Shown piece by piece: positions 16,991-26,956 of a stretch of DNA of 64,000 nucleotides. Origin of the DNA: CAZJUP01 sp964549275. Its GTDB lineage: Bacteria > Fidelibacterota > Marinisomatia > Marinisomatales > TCS55. The notes under the pieces are model-generated. The model searched no databases, was not told where the DNA came from, and was given only the letters and a program-made list of their open reading frames with translations. Position 1 is the stretch's first letter. The number at the start of each line of letters is the position of its first letter. The translations under genes were made by a program, and so were the position numbers. The DNA lies in contig CAZJUP010000007.1 in assembly GCA_964549275.1 (NCBI GenBank), forward strand, positions 1-64,000, given 5' to 3'.

Positions 16991-19299
16991 AAACTGTCTT
17001 TCTTAGTGCTGATAAGGGTATCCGGTTCAAGGGTTTCTGTTGGGGAACTTATGGTTAACTTTTGACTCAGAGTGTCGATGACCGATGAATTTAATAAATC
17101 AGCCGGAGGGGTTGGGTCAAGCTGAATGTTCCTTTTTACTGTATCAGCCCCGGTAGGCACAACAGAAATGTCAATCTCTTCCTGTTCTACAATGCCTGAC
17201 TTTTCATTCTCCTGTATCTCAGGTTTTGTTATCAACTCTATTGCAGGTGAATAATTAAAAGACGTGTCCCGCGTTGTGGTGTCTGGGTAAAAAACTATGG
17301 TATCTTTTTCTTCGGGACTAAAAGAAGCCACAATCCGCAAGGGTCGGAAAAATTCTGTAAAATCGATTTTTGTCATTGTTTTATGAAATCCATTTTCCTT
17401 CACACGAACTTCTCCGCGAACAGCATAGGGTAACCCACCGGTGTAATAAATTTGGAATTCGTGATTGTCTCCTAAAGGAGAGGTAAGCCCCACAACGCCT
17501 TCTTCATGAGCACGATATTTTGGCAGAGAAAACTTTAATCCAGTCGATGTGGTATCAATGTCCATACCCATAGGAAATCCTTCATAAAAATATTCAGGAA
17601 AAGTAAAAAGGTCTGAGCTCCAGTCTTCTGGATGAAATGATTGGGGTAATGAATCCAAAGGTGGTTGAATAGAGGAATACAAAACGTTGTTTTCCATATC
17701 GTGAATTAATGAAAGAGTAGCGATGTTTTCCGGTGCTTCTTCCTTGGATTTAAAGGTAAAGTGTGCTGTTTTATCTATATTTATACTGTTCAAATTCGCC
17801 TTTATGCTGGTATAAGTGCCTTTTAAGCTATCGGGAAACAACGCTGTGTTTACGCCATAGGGGGGCTCTCCTTCAAAAACATATCTATCCGAATCCGACA
17901 ATTTTGTCGAAAAAAGATTTACAGAATAATATCGGGGTGTTACAAAAACCATAGGGCTAAGTTTTTTCTGAATAAACAGTGTATCACCAACGAATAAAAC
18001 CATTGAATCCGGAATAACTTTAATTACAGATGTCATCTGGTGACGGTCTCCAATATGGTCTAAGGTGCTTATCAATTTTTCTTCTGTACGAATTTCAAGA
18101 TTATAAGCAGCTTCTGCTAATCCCAAATTGCTCCGCCGAGGAATCCATTTTATTGCTAAGGTTTTTGGGTCAAAATGCATCCCGCTTGGAGGAGGTTTTC
18201 TCCACTGAAATCCATAAAACTCCATAAGGCTGTCGGGAAGAATATGATGATCCAAAGTATCTCCAAGCATTATTGTGTCTTTGGGTAGAGATGTTAATGA
18301 GGGTTCTGCCGATGCTGTTAAGAAAGAGGATTCATATAATCCTTCCTCTATTCTAGAAAGAAGACGGTTGTTAATCTGATTGGCGTTGGACTTCTTCGGA
18401 AGGGCAAACAATCCTTTTTCATGAAACTTGCTTTTCTCTAATTTGAGATTTTCGCCATCAAACGAAAGAGCAAGGACATCTCCGGTTTCAAAAGGCAATA
18501 ACAATTCTTCATTTCCGTCCCGATCTCCATCATACGCTTGAATGGCTGGACCCAAAAGCCCTCTTGCCCCGTTTGCCACCAAGACATCCGATGTTACTTC
18601 CTTCAGATCTCGCTCGATAGAGAATAGTGCCGTTTTTATTATATTGCCTTCGGGGCTTAATACAGTTAGAAAAGAACGACCATTAACACGAAACACTCCC
18701 GTATATACAGGGCCATAACCATTGGTAATGATTGATGTGTTTGCTGAGAAGGAGTTAATAAGATTAATCTCGCTATTTGAAATATCTAATGTGGTTAAAA
18801 CCACCTTGCGAGATGGACTGGACAAAGAAACAGCGATCTGCCCCAATCCTTCTGTCGGGGTTAAATTCAATGGACGATATCGGTCTGTTGTGCCGGGCAT
18901 ATTGTTTAACATTTTTGGGCTTGTGGCAAAAGTCCGCCCTTCCCAGGGAAAGACTAAAAGCCACGGTTGGGAAGCTTTGCCGTCATCTGCAATCGTGATA
19001 ACCCCGGCTAATAACTCCGGGATCTCATCTCTGTCCAAATCAGATATTTTCACATCTGTAATGAATTGGTTTTTTGATGGAGTATATTCCCATATCAAAA
19101 CATGATTACCCACCGAGTCCAATTCTATAAACCGAATAGAACCGCTTTCTCCTCCGAAAATCAGGACTTCACTCTGAGTGTTTTCATTAAAATCATAGGT
19201 TCCGTCGACGGTAAGATAAGAGCCAGAAAAAGAGACGGATGCCCCCCAAAGCCACAGCAATAAAGTGCGCTTATAGGTGATACGCAGAAATGGACTCAT
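16987..19299 (-). CDS. Secreted FG-GAP/putative-Ig protein, paralogue of the following gene
   Basis: 770 residues from the ATG at 19299. A TTG at 19320 is an alternative start. An N-terminal hydrophobic signal (about 8-30) precedes an FG-GAP-like propeller ('DLDRDEIPELLAG', 'DGDRDGNEELLLP'). One putative-Ig unit follows ('FYGFQWRKPPPSGMHFDPK', 'KWIPRRSNLG'), aligning with the first unit of the 1227-residue neighbour ('FYSFRWLQPPPKGMFFHYD'). The last 350 residues are unlike the paralogue and end in a Ser/Thr/Pro-rich tail. The gene stops with an ATGA overlap into the paralogue. A tandem duplication followed by divergence is inferred. Confidence 0.75.
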   Translation of the reverse strand: MSPFLRITYKRTLLLWLWGASVSFSGSYLTVDGTYDFNENTQSEVLIFGGESGSIRFIELDSVGNHVLIWEYTPSKNQFITDVKISDLDRDEIPELLAGVITIADDGKASQPWLLVFPWEGRTFATSPKMLNNMPGTTDRYRPLNLTPTEGLGQIAVSLSSPSRKVVLTTLDISNSEINLINSFSANTSIITNGYGPVYTGVFRVNGRSFLTVLSPEGNIIKTALFSIERDLKEVTSDVLVANGARGLLGPAIQAYDGDRDGNEELLLPFETGDVLALSFDGENLKLEKSKFHEKGLFALPKKSNANQINNRLLSRIEEGLYESSFLTASAEPSLTSLPKDTIMLGDTLDHHILPDSLMEFYGFQWRKPPPSGMHFDPKTLAIKWIPRRSNLGLAEAAYNLEIRTEEKLISTLDHIGDRHQMTSVIKVIPDSMVLFVGDTLFIQKKLSPMVFVTPRYYSVNLFSTKLSDSDRYVFEGEPPYGVNTALFPDSLKGTYTSIKANLNSINIDKTAHFTFKSKEEAPENIATLSLIHDMENNVLYSSIQPPLDSLPQSFHPEDWSSDLFTFPEYFYEGFPMGMDIDTTSTGLKFSLPKYRAHEEGVVGLTSPLGDNHEFQIYYTGGLPYAVRGEVRVKENGFHKTMTKIDFTEFFRPLRIVASFSPEEKDTIVFYPDTTTRDTSFNYSPAIELITKPEIQENEKSGIVEQEEIDISVVPTGADTVKRNIQLDPTPPADLLNSSVIDTLSQKLTISSPTETLEPDTLISTKKDSL

Positions 19300-19563
19300 C
19301 AAGATCGAACCGAAAATCAAAATAAATTTTGCTGAAAATACACGTGTTTAATACGAATACCCTTACCTCAAGAATGCAATGAATATAGGTGTTCACCGTC
19401 GAATAATTCAAGCAAAAGCCCGTAAATTCACAGCATAAATAGTCATGTTAAAAATTAAAAACCTATTTGGCGAAATCTTTCTATATAAATGCTTTCTAAT
19501 TTCAAGATATAAGGAATAAATTGGAGGGTCTTTGTCATTTGTCACACAGAAAAATCTTACTTC

Positions 19564-20451
19564 ATGAAACGCATATTTATTACCCTCTTTTTACCGGTAG
19601 TGGTTTTAGCTCAAAGCGATTTGTATCCAATTGAAGATACATATGGCGGCGGAATTGGCTACAGCACCATGTATATGATTTTGGATTCCGTTCCGGGAGA
19701 GTCTATTTTAAACGACTTGGGCTTGCCAATGGATAATTTACAATCAAAACCTTTTGTGCTCCACGGAGGTGAGGGATTTGCCCAAATGGCCGGGCCTTGG
19801 AGGTTGGGAGGATATGCTGGTATCGGCGGTGCTCAATCCAGCAATGTTTACAATGTCTCATTATATGTCAATCGAGATGATACTGTCGGCTATCATCCTG
19901 AGGAAGATACACTGTTTAATTATGCAGATGATTTATCCATCGAAGCTAAGGTCAGTTTTTTGCTGGGAGCTGTCACAGCTGAATATGTGGTTCCTGTAAC
20001 AAGAGATTTAGAGGTCACTGCCGGTGCGCTTATGGGATTTGGACGGTATAATTTATCTATAGACCAGCACATCGGGACACCAAGTTGGGAACAGTTTTCT
20101 CAGCACATGTATGGGTACATCGATGAAGACAATGATTTGTTTTATATGGTTGACACCACAGGGAGAAACGCAGAAGACGCCGCCAATTTTGCCAGAGAGA
20201 ATCACCTTCGACCAGTAAACGTAACCGGCACCATGACAGATTTGAGTGGTACCTTTTTTAATTTTCAACCTTACGTTGCGGTTAAGTGGCAATTTCTTGA
20301 CAGAATGGGACTTCGATTGAGTACAGGGTTTAACAAGGGAACGATTGGTGCCGGTCGCTGGAAGCTCAATGGACATTTCCCTATCAGTGATTCTCCAAAA
20401 TCTGCTCTCCAGGGAATTACCCTTCGTGCCATGGTTTATTTCGGGCTTTAA
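19564..20451 (+). CDS. Probable outer-membrane beta-barrel protein
   Basis: 295 residues. A signal peptide ends near residue 17 (VVVLAQ). The rest alternates hydrophobic and polar residues in short strands ('RLGGYAGIGGAQ', 'DLEVTAGALMGFGRYNL', 'FNFQPYVAVKWQF') and ends in an aromatic 'MVYFGL', as in outer-membrane barrels. I do not recognise a named family. It precedes ctpA by 25 bases in the same orientation, so they may form one unit. The 240-base upstream region holds no gene I can see. Confidence 0.6.
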   Translation: MKRIFITLFLPVVVLAQSDLYPIEDTYGGGIGYSTMYMILDSVPGESILNDLGLPMDNLQSKPFVLHGGEGFAQMAGPWRLGGYAGIGGAQSSNVYNVSLYVNRDDTVGYHPEEDTLFNYADDLSIEAKVSFLLGAVTAEYVVPVTRDLEVTAGALMGFGRYNLSIDQHIGTPSWEQFSQHMYGYIDEDNDLFYMVDTTGRNAEDAANFARENHLRPVNVTGTMTDLSGTFFNFQPYVAVKWQFLDRMGLRLSTGFNKGTIGAGRWKLNGHFPISDSPKSALQGITLRAMVYFGL

Positions 20452-20476
20452 CCAGTTTAACATCTAGCTTAAACTC

Positions 20477-22087
20477 ATGAAAAAACACCCCCGGCTCACA
20501 ATATACTCCTGGCTGGCTGGAGTGACTATAGTGGTATTGGTGATGATTCCACTTTCACAGCAGGTATACTCTAATCAGAAAAATCCTTATGCTGCTATCA
20601 AAAATAAATTTGAGGTCATGAACCAAATCCTCTATTATATCAACCAGCTGTATTATGAAGATGTGGACATGGACGCTTTAATGGAGGGAGCATTCCACGG
20701 CATCATGGATGAACTCGATCCCCACTCAAGTTTTATTCCAGCAAAGGACCAGGAAAATATCGATGAACTCTTCAGCGGTCACTTTCAAGGAATTGGAATT
20801 GAGTTTGATATCTTAAATCAATTTATCACAGTGATTGCCCCTGTTGCCGGTGGCCCTTCGGAACGGGTTGGACTTTTACCTGGAGACCAAATCATTGAGA
20901 TTGATGGCCAAAACGCAAAGGGAATAACACGCGATGAGGTGTTCAAGTCATTACGAGGCCCAAAAGGTACTCGCGTAGATTTAAAAATTAAACGATTGGG
21001 GATTGAACCCTTTAAGGTTACCATCATCAGAGACGACATTCCCATTTATAGTGTACGAGCCAGTATAATGCTAGACGATAAAACCGGCTATATTTGGTTA
21101 ACACGATTTTCATCTAAATCCGGCAGTGAGATTTATAAAGCAGTTGAAAATCTTAACAATCAGGGGATGACACAACTGGTGTTGGATTTAAGAAACAATA
21201 GCGGTGGTATTTTAGAACAAGCGGCAGATGTAACAAACCTGTTCATAGCAAGGAAAGATACCCTTGTTTATACCAAGGGAAAAAATAAGGAAGCAGAACA
21301 GGTTTTTATTGCGAATCCCACACGGGGAAATGAAGATTTTGCCATCATAATTTTAATTAACCGAGGATCTGCCAGCGCCAGCGAAATCGTTGCTGGAGCC
21401 GTCCAGGATTTAGACCGCGGATTGATTGTGGGAGAAACCAGTTTTGGGAAAGGCTTGGTTCAAAGGCAGGCAACCTTGAAAGATGGTTCAGCTATTCGCG
21501 TTACCATCGCTCAATATTATACTCCAAGCGGTCGATTGATTCAGCGCCCCTTTAAAAACGGAGATTATGAAGACTATTACCAAGGGCTTCACGATGAAGA
21601 CCGAGAATCAAAAATTGATTCATCAGAGAAAATTCGGCCCAAATATAAAACCCGATCAGGAAGAACCGTGTTCGGTGGCGGTGGAATTACACCCGATATT
21701 CATATTCCCTGGGATATGATTTTGAACCCGGAAACAAGAAAATTATTGGCAACCCCCTCGAGACCTCTTTTTAATTGGAGTGCAAATTATGTCCGAAACC
21801 ATCCTGAAATTTCAGACAACTATCGCGAATTTCAAATGAACTGGAATTTAAGCAGTTCAGATTATGACAATTTTTTAAACTATATTTCTGATGAAAAAAT
21901 AGAAATTGATACTTCGTTGATTACCAAAAACAAAGCATACCTTACTATTATGCTTAAATCTGAAATTGCTGGTGCAAAATGGGGTATTGATGAACTTTTT
22001 GGGGTCCGGGTAAAGGCAGATTCTCAAATAGAAAATTCTTTAAAATATTTTGAAGAAGCCCGTGCATTCCTTAATGAAAAAAATTAA
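20477..22087 (+). CDS. C-terminal processing protease CtpA/Prc (S41 family)
   Basis: 536 residues. A single N-terminal membrane helix (about 14-30) is followed by a PDZ domain (about 95-175, 'VGLLPGDQIIEIDGQ') and the S41 protease core. The Ser-Lys catalytic dyad is visible: Ser within GSASASE (297-303) and Lys325 in TSFGKG. It cleaves C-terminal tails of envelope proteins in the periplasm. The approximately 125 residues after the core form a helical extension that is common in this family. It lies upstream of the TonB energising genes. Confidence 0.92.
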   Translation: MKKHPRLTIYSWLAGVTIVVLVMIPLSQQVYSNQKNPYAAIKNKFEVMNQILYYINQLYYEDVDMDALMEGAFHGIMDELDPHSSFIPAKDQENIDELFSGHFQGIGIEFDILNQFITVIAPVAGGPSERVGLLPGDQIIEIDGQNAKGITRDEVFKSLRGPKGTRVDLKIKRLGIEPFKVTIIRDDIPIYSVRASIMLDDKTGYIWLTRFSSKSGSEIYKAVENLNNQGMTQLVLDLRNNSGGILEQAADVTNLFIARKDTLVYTKGKNKEAEQVFIANPTRGNEDFAIIILINRGSASASEIVAGAVQDLDRGLIVGETSFGKGLVQRQATLKDGSAIRVTIAQYYTPSGRLIQRPFKNGDYEDYYQGLHDEDRESKIDSSEKIRPKYKTRSGRTVFGGGGITPDIHIPWDMILNPETRKLLATPSRPLFNWSANYVRNHPEISDNYREFQMNWNLSSSDYDNFLNYISDEKIEIDTSLITKNKAYLTIMLKSEIAGAKWGIDELFGVRVKADSQIENSLKYFEEARAFLNEKN

Positions 22088-22168
22088 ATTACCCGGCCTT
22101 ATTTATGGACATTCCTTTGAGGTAAGGGATATTTTTAAAATTCAAATCATAATAAACGGAGGACAATA

Positions 22169-22792
22169 ATGGTTCAATATTTTATAGATGGTGGTCCCTT
22201 TATGTGGCCAATATTAATTTCGCTGATCTTTGGTTTAGCTTTCGTGTTTGAACGATTTTACTCTCTCATCATGTCATCAATTAACTCCCAGAAGTTTTAT
22301 GAAGACATTTCCGGGACTTTGGACAAAAACGGTGTTGATGCTGCAGTAACTTTATGCAATGAAACCCGCGGTCCGGTTGCAGAAATTTTTCACGCAGGGC
22401 TTTCAAGAACACACCGAGGACTAGACGAAGTGGAAAAAGCGGTGCAAAATGCAGGTTCCCTTGAAATGTCTTTTCTTGAAAAAAACATGATTTGGCTCAA
22501 CACCGTCATTACTGTTGCACCCATGATTGGATTCACGGGTACTGTTGTGGGAATGATTGCGGCATTTGATGCCATTAAAGCTGCGAATGATATTTCTCCT
22601 GCTGTTGTGGCCGGAGGGATTTCCCAGGCACTGCTTACTACCGCATTTGGTTTAATTACAGCAATGATTGTTCAAATCTTTCAGAACTTTTTCGTCTCAA
22701 GAATTGACAGGTTGGTCTTAGACATGGAAGAAAACTCCGTTAAATTGTTGGACCAGCTATACGAAATTGATTCTAAAAAGAACAAGAAATAA
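22169..22792 (+). CDS. exbB: ExbB/TolQ-type proton channel subunit
   Basis: 207 residues with three transmembrane helices (about 10-28, 110-132 and 150-172) and a cytoplasmic domain between the first two. 'VAPMIGFTGTVVGMIAAFDAI' is the family signature. With ExbD it uses the proton gradient to energise TonB. GGAGG lies before the ATG. It is the first gene of an exbB-exbD-exbD-tonB set. Confidence 0.9.
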   Translation: MVQYFIDGGPFMWPILISLIFGLAFVFERFYSLIMSSINSQKFYEDISGTLDKNGVDAAVTLCNETRGPVAEIFHAGLSRTHRGLDEVEKAVQNAGSLEMSFLEKNMIWLNTVITVAPMIGFTGTVVGMIAAFDAIKAANDISPAVVAGGISQALLTTAFGLITAMIVQIFQNFFVSRIDRLVLDMEENSVKLLDQLYEIDSKKNKK

Positions 22793-22799
22793 TTAAACC

Positions 22800-23195
22800 A
22801 TGACCGGAAAACGCAGATTTAAAGGGGGAGAGATCCCCACCGCATCCATGGCGGATATTGCTTTTCTGCTGCTTATTTTCTTTCTTGTGACAACCACTAT
22901 TGATATGGATAAGGGGTTGGGTATTGTTTTGCCGGCAGAGGGACAAGAAATTGAAATTAGCAAAAAGAATATTGTAAACTGCCTGATTAATTCCACTGGG
23001 AAGGTATTGCTTGGGGGTGAACCTGTTGAGGTCCGAAATCTTAATAAGGTTATCCGCCAAAAATTAGCTGAAAATGATAAAATGGTTATCTCCGTTAAGG
23101 CCCACGAAAAAACGCCCTACAAAGATTATATTCTTGTCATTGATCAACTAAAAATGGCTAACGCAACCCGAATTTCCATTGCGGAGACCGGATAA
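22800..23195 (+). CDS. exbD: ExbD/TolR-type protein (first copy)
   Basis: 131 residues with one transmembrane helix (about 17-35) and a periplasmic ExbD domain. The helix carries the conserved Asp in 'TASMADIAFLLLIFFLVTT', needed for proton-driven function. It starts 7 bases after exbB. A second ExbD follows with one base between stop and start, the paired-ExbD arrangement common in the Bacteroidetes and FCB group. Confidence 0.9.
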   Translation: MTGKRRFKGGEIPTASMADIAFLLLIFFLVTTTIDMDKGLGIVLPAEGQEIEISKKNIVNCLINSTGKVLLGGEPVEVRNLNKVIRQKLAENDKMVISVKAHEKTPYKDYILVIDQLKMANATRISIAETG

Positions 23196-23196
23196 T

Positions 23197-23607
23197 ATGA
23201 AAATAAAGAAAAAAACCGAAATAAGCAGTGACATTCCAACAGCATCTATGCCGGACATTATTTTTATGCTACTTATTTTCTTCATGGTGACAACTGTTCT
23301 TCGTGAATTTTCCGGGCTTCCCATAGATTTACCAAAAGCAAAGCGAATTGAAAAACTTAAATCAAAGCGCCACACTTCTCACATATGGGTTTCAAAAGAC
23401 GGTCTTATCTCTATCGAAGATAAGCTCTATGAGGCAGAAGCCATTAAACACATCATGTATGATAAACGTGTTGAAGATCCCCAAATAGTTATTTCTCTCA
23501 AAGCAGATGAACGAGCAAGAATGGGACTCATTTCAGAAGTACATTCGCAATTAAGAAAAGCGGATGCCCTGAAATTAAACTACTCATCGAAAACAGCTGT
23601 AGATTAA
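23197..23607 (+). CDS. ExbD/TolR-type protein (second copy)
   Basis: 136 residues from the ATG at 23197. An upstream TTG lies inside the previous gene. It has one transmembrane helix with the conserved Asp ('TASMPDIIFMLLIFFMVTT') and a periplasmic ExbD-like domain rich in charged residues. It forms a heteromeric partner to the first ExbD in the TonB motor by analogy. GGAG occurs about ten bases before the ATG. Confidence 0.88.
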   Translation: MKIKKKTEISSDIPTASMPDIIFMLLIFFMVTTVLREFSGLPIDLPKAKRIEKLKSKRHTSHIWVSKDGLISIEDKLYEAEAIKHIMYDKRVEDPQIVISLKADERARMGLISEVHSQLRKADALKLNYSSKTAVD

Positions 23608-23616
23608 GGCAATTTT

Positions 23617-24240
23617 ATGAGATCTGAAAAATCAGCTTCACTTAAATATTTATACCCGCTCGTGGTGCGTGCAACCGGATTGCTCGGTATTGTATTGCTT
23701 ATAACAGCATTTTTGCTTTTTCCCCGGTTCGTTGCCAAAATGGAGCTGGAAGAAGAGGTGCAAATCGTTATTGAACAAATTGATATTCCACAAACGCAAC
23801 AATTTGATCGCCCGCCACCCCCCTCAAGACCTTCTGTCCCCGTTGAATCTGAAAGCGAAGATATTGCAGACGATGTAACTCTGGATGAATTTTCGTTGGA
23901 TGAGTTTGAATCCTGGGATGCTCCACCGCCACCCCCAGAAGGACCCCGGGTAAAATTTATTCCCTATGATGACCCGCCACAACCTCTGAGCCCCATAAGA
24001 CCGAAATATCCTGAAATTGCTCAAGAGGCTGGTATTGAAGGAACTGTTGTTGTCCAAGTTTTTGTTGATGATAAGGGGCGCGTTAAAGAAACATCTGTTT
24101 TAAAAGGGATTCCGAACACTGGATTGGACGAGGCGGCGGTTGATGCTATTCGTTCTGTTCGGTTTAAACCAGCAAAACAGCGAGAGCGACCTGTTGGAGT
24201 TTGGATATCAATTCCTGTAAACTTCAGATTAAAAAGTTGA
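23617..24240 (+). CDS. tonB: TonB-family energy transducer
   Basis: 207 residues. An N-terminal membrane helix (about 15-37) is followed by a proline-rich and acidic periplasmic spacer (about 60-125: 'DRPPPPSRPSVPV', 'WDAPPPPPEGPRV') and a TonB C-terminal domain (about 128-207: 'PKYPEIAQEAGIEGTVVVQV', 'RSVRFKPAKQRERPVGVWIS'). It contacts the TonB box of receptors such as the one at 5.3 kb. It is the last gene of the exb-tonB set and is followed by a strong terminator. Confidence 0.92.
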   Translation: MRSEKSASLKYLYPLVVRATGLLGIVLLITAFLLFPRFVAKMELEEEVQIVIEQIDIPQTQQFDRPPPPSRPSVPVESESEDIADDVTLDEFSLDEFESWDAPPPPPEGPRVKFIPYDDPPQPLSPIRPKYPEIAQEAGIEGTVVVQVFVDDKGRVKETSVLKGIPNTGLDEAAVDAIRSVRFKPAKQRERPVGVWISIPVNFRLKS

Positions 24241-24260
24241 TTTTATAGAAAAAATTATTC

Positions 24261-24298
24261 AAATAAAAACCCCCGTGTTGGCTCGGGGGTTTTTATTT
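24261..24298 (+). terminator. Rho-independent terminator between tonB and sdhB (bidirectional)
   Basis: A 15-bp perfect stem (AAATAAAAACCCCCG paired with CGGGGGTTTTTATTT) around an 8-base loop begins 20 bases after the tonB stop. The symmetric A/T flanks allow it to end the convergent sdh operon too. Its last base lies directly next to the sdhB stop codon. Confidence 0.93.
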
Positions 24299-25042
24299 TT
24301 AGTTTGAAAAACTAGCCCTTAAATATTCCCGATTCATTCTTGCAATGTGAACAAGTGATATTTCTTTTGGACATTCAACTTCACACGCACCAGTATTTGT
24401 ACAGTTTCCAAATCCTTCTTCATCCATGACTGCCACCATATTTTTCACCCTGTCTGTTGCTTCAACTTGTCCTTGGGGAAGAAGGGAAAACTGAGATACT
24501 TTGGCCGAAACAAACAGCATCGCTGATGAGTTTTTACAGGTTGCAACGCAGGCACCGCATCCAATACAAGCCGCGGCATCCATGGCTTCTTCAGCAGCTA
24601 TTTTCTGAATTGGGGTTGCATTAGCATCAGGCGTACCTCCCGTTTTTACTGAGATATATCCACCAGATTCCATGATCCGATCAAAAGCCGTTCTATCCAC
24701 AATTAAATCTTTAATTACCTGAAATGATTTTGCGCGCCATGGTTCAACAACAAGCGTTTCTCCGTCTTTAAAACTTCTCATGTGTAGCTGACAGGTTGTT
24801 ATTCCAGTTAATGGCCCATGAGCACGCCCATTAATAAAAACACCGCAGGTTCCACAAATACCTTCCCGACAATCATGATCAAACGCAATGGGTTCATCTC
24901 CAGACTTTACCAGATCGTCATTAAGCTTATCCAACATTTCAAAAAAGGACATATCTTCCGATATTTCATGGACAGGATAGCTGATAAAACCACCTTTGGA
25001 GTGGGAGTTTTCCTGACGCCAAACTTTTAGAATTACCCGCAT
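24299..25042 (-). CDS. sdhB: Succinate dehydrogenase/fumarate reductase iron-sulfur subunit
   Basis: 247 residues. The N-terminal ferredoxin domain holds a [2Fe-2S] site (Cys58, Cys63, Cys66, Cys84). The C-terminal domain holds a 'CIGCGACVATCK' [4Fe-4S] motif and a 'CTNTGACEVECPK' set completing the 4Fe and 3Fe clusters. It transfers electrons between the flavin subunit and the quinone site. The stop of sdhA and the start of sdhB are adjacent or overlapping (25042). It is the last gene of the sdhC-sdhA-sdhB operon. Confidence 0.95.
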   Translation of the reverse strand: MRVILKVWRQENSHSKGGFISYPVHEISEDMSFFEMLDKLNDDLVKSGDEPIAFDHDCREGICGTCGVFINGRAHGPLTGITTCQLHMRSFKDGETLVVEPWRAKSFQVIKDLIVDRTAFDRIMESGGYISVKTGGTPDANATPIQKIAAEEAMDAAACIGCGACVATCKNSSAMLFVSAKVSQFSLLPQGQVEATDRVKNMVAVMDEEGFGNCTNTGACEVECPKEISLVHIARMNREYLRASFSN

Positions 25043-26955
25043 TATTTGTAACTCCTCGTGGTTAATTCCACGTCTTCAAACACCAGCTCTTCCTTATGCA
25101 ATTCTGCAGGGGTTTTTTCTCCTTTATATTCCCATGCTGATACATAAGCAAATTTTTCATCATCACGCTTTGCTTCATTATCTTCAGTTTGATGTTCCTC
25201 TCTGAAATGACCACCGCAGGACTCCTCTCTATCTAAGGCGTCCTGTGCCATTAACTCTCCTAATTCTATAAAATCTGCGAGACGTCCCGCCTTTTCTAAC
25301 TCTGGGTTTAACTCATTTGCTTTCCCCGGAACTTGAACATTAGCCCAAAACTCTTCTTTTAGTTTTGGTATTTCTTCCATGGCCTTTGTTAACCCTTCTT
25401 TGTTTCTAGCCATTCCGACATTTTCCCACATAATGAGACCCAATTCTTTGTGGATATCATCAACCGTCCGTTTTCCATTAACAGACAACAGTGTATCGAG
25501 GCGCTCTTCGATAGCTTGCTGCGCAGAAGTAAACGCCTCATCATTTTCGTTTACCTTTTCTCCAAGCTTCCCAGAAAGATAATCTCCAATGGTATAAGGT
25601 ATAACAAAATATCCATCAGCCAATCCCTGCATAAGGGCAGAAGCACCTAGCCGGTTAGCGCCATGGTCAGAAAAATTTGCCTCTCCAAGCACATAGAGCC
25701 CAGGGACGTTGCTCATAAGATTGTAATCAACCCAAAGCCCTCCCATAGTATAATGAACTGCCGGATATATACGCATGGGAACCTGATAAGGATTTTCTCC
25801 TGTTATTTGCTCATACATGTCAAACAGGTTTCCATACTTCTGAGCGACAACATCTTTTCCCATTCTTTTTATAGCATCTTCAAAATCAAGATAAACTGCA
25901 AGTTTGGTTGGCCCTACACCATGGCCTAAGTCACACATTTCTTTTGCCCGTCGGCTTGCAACATCTCTAGGGACTAAATTCCCAAAGGACGGATACATCC
26001 TTTCAAGGTAATAATCCCTTTCTTCCTCTGGAATATCTCCCGGATGGCGACTGTCTTCTTTTTTCTTAGGAACCCAGACGCGACCATCGTTTCGAAGACT
26101 TTCACTCATTAAAGTGAGTTTCGATTGATGACTGCTTGCCACAGGGATGCATGTAGGATGAATTTGAGTATAACATGGGTTTGCAAAAAGAGCTCCCTTT
26201 TTGTGAGCCCTCCAGGCTGCAGTGGCGTTGGAGGCCATTGCATTCGTAGATAAAAAGAAAACATTTCCATAGCCCCCTGTTGCTAACACCACTGCATTTG
26301 CAGCATGGGCGCTAATTTCACCCGTTACCAAATTTCGGGTAATAATCCCTTTGGCCTCGCCCTCAACCATAACCAAATCTAACATTTCTGTTCGAGGATG
26401 AAATTTTACTTTACCGGTATGCATTTGTCTGATGAGCGCAGAGTAAGCTCCTAATAATAACTGTTGTCCGGTTTGACCCCTAGCATAAAAAGTCCTGGAT
26501 ACCTGCGCACCCCCAAAAGACCGATTGTCCAGAAGGCCTCCATACTCCCGCGCAAAAGGGATTCCTTGGGCCACACACTGGTCGATAATATTGTTACTAA
26601 CCTCTGCCAGCCGATAGACATTAGCTTCTCTTGCTCGGTAATCTCCTCCCTTTATAGTATCATAAAAAAGACGAAATATGCTGTCACCGTCATTGGGATA
26701 GTTTTTGGCAGCATTAATTCCGCCCTGGGCAGCAATGCTATGAGCCCTTCTCGGAGATTCATGATAAGAAAATGCCTGTACATTATATCCCAGTTCTCCA
26801 AATGATGCTGCCGCAGAAGCCCCTGCCAAGCCAGTCCCCACAACAATAATATCATACTTACGCTTATTTGCCGGATTAACTAATTTTAAATCAAATTTAT
26901 GATTTGTCCATTTTTCAGCCAGTGATCCCGATGGAACTTTTGAATCAAAAATCAT
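25042..26955 (-). CDS. sdhA: Succinate dehydrogenase/fumarate reductase flavoprotein subunit
   Basis: 637 residues. The FAD-binding Rossmann motif GTGLAGASAA is near residue 41, with 'HSIAAQGGINAAKN' around the covalent flavin His and the catalytic region near 'HPTCIP'. Oxidises succinate or reduces fumarate. Its length and context fit the single-membrane-subunit (type B) enzyme of FCB bacteria. Middle gene of sdhCAB, one base after sdhC. The direction of operation cannot be read from sequence. Confidence 0.95.
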   Translation of the reverse strand: MIFDSKVPSGSLAEKWTNHKFDLKLVNPANKRKYDIIVVGTGLAGASAAASFGELGYNVQAFSYHESPRRAHSIAAQGGINAAKNYPNDGDSIFRLFYDTIKGGDYRAREANVYRLAEVSNNIIDQCVAQGIPFAREYGGLLDNRSFGGAQVSRTFYARGQTGQQLLLGAYSALIRQMHTGKVKFHPRTEMLDLVMVEGEAKGIITRNLVTGEISAHAANAVVLATGGYGNVFFLSTNAMASNATAAWRAHKKGALFANPCYTQIHPTCIPVASSHQSKLTLMSESLRNDGRVWVPKKKEDSRHPGDIPEEERDYYLERMYPSFGNLVPRDVASRRAKEMCDLGHGVGPTKLAVYLDFEDAIKRMGKDVVAQKYGNLFDMYEQITGENPYQVPMRIYPAVHYTMGGLWVDYNLMSNVPGLYVLGEANFSDHGANRLGASALMQGLADGYFVIPYTIGDYLSGKLGEKVNENDEAFTSAQQAIEERLDTLLSVNGKRTVDDIHKELGLIMWENVGMARNKEGLTKAMEEIPKLKEEFWANVQVPGKANELNPELEKAGRLADFIELGELMAQDALDREESCGGHFREEHQTEDNEAKRDDEKFAYVSAWEYKGEKTPAELHKEELVFEDVELTTRSYK

Positions 26956-26956
26956 T

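Noticed and set aside
22169..23607. ExbB/ExbD pair as part of the flagellum-like motor
   Set aside because: ExbB has three helices and is linked to TonB, not to FliG. It is a normal TonB energising system.
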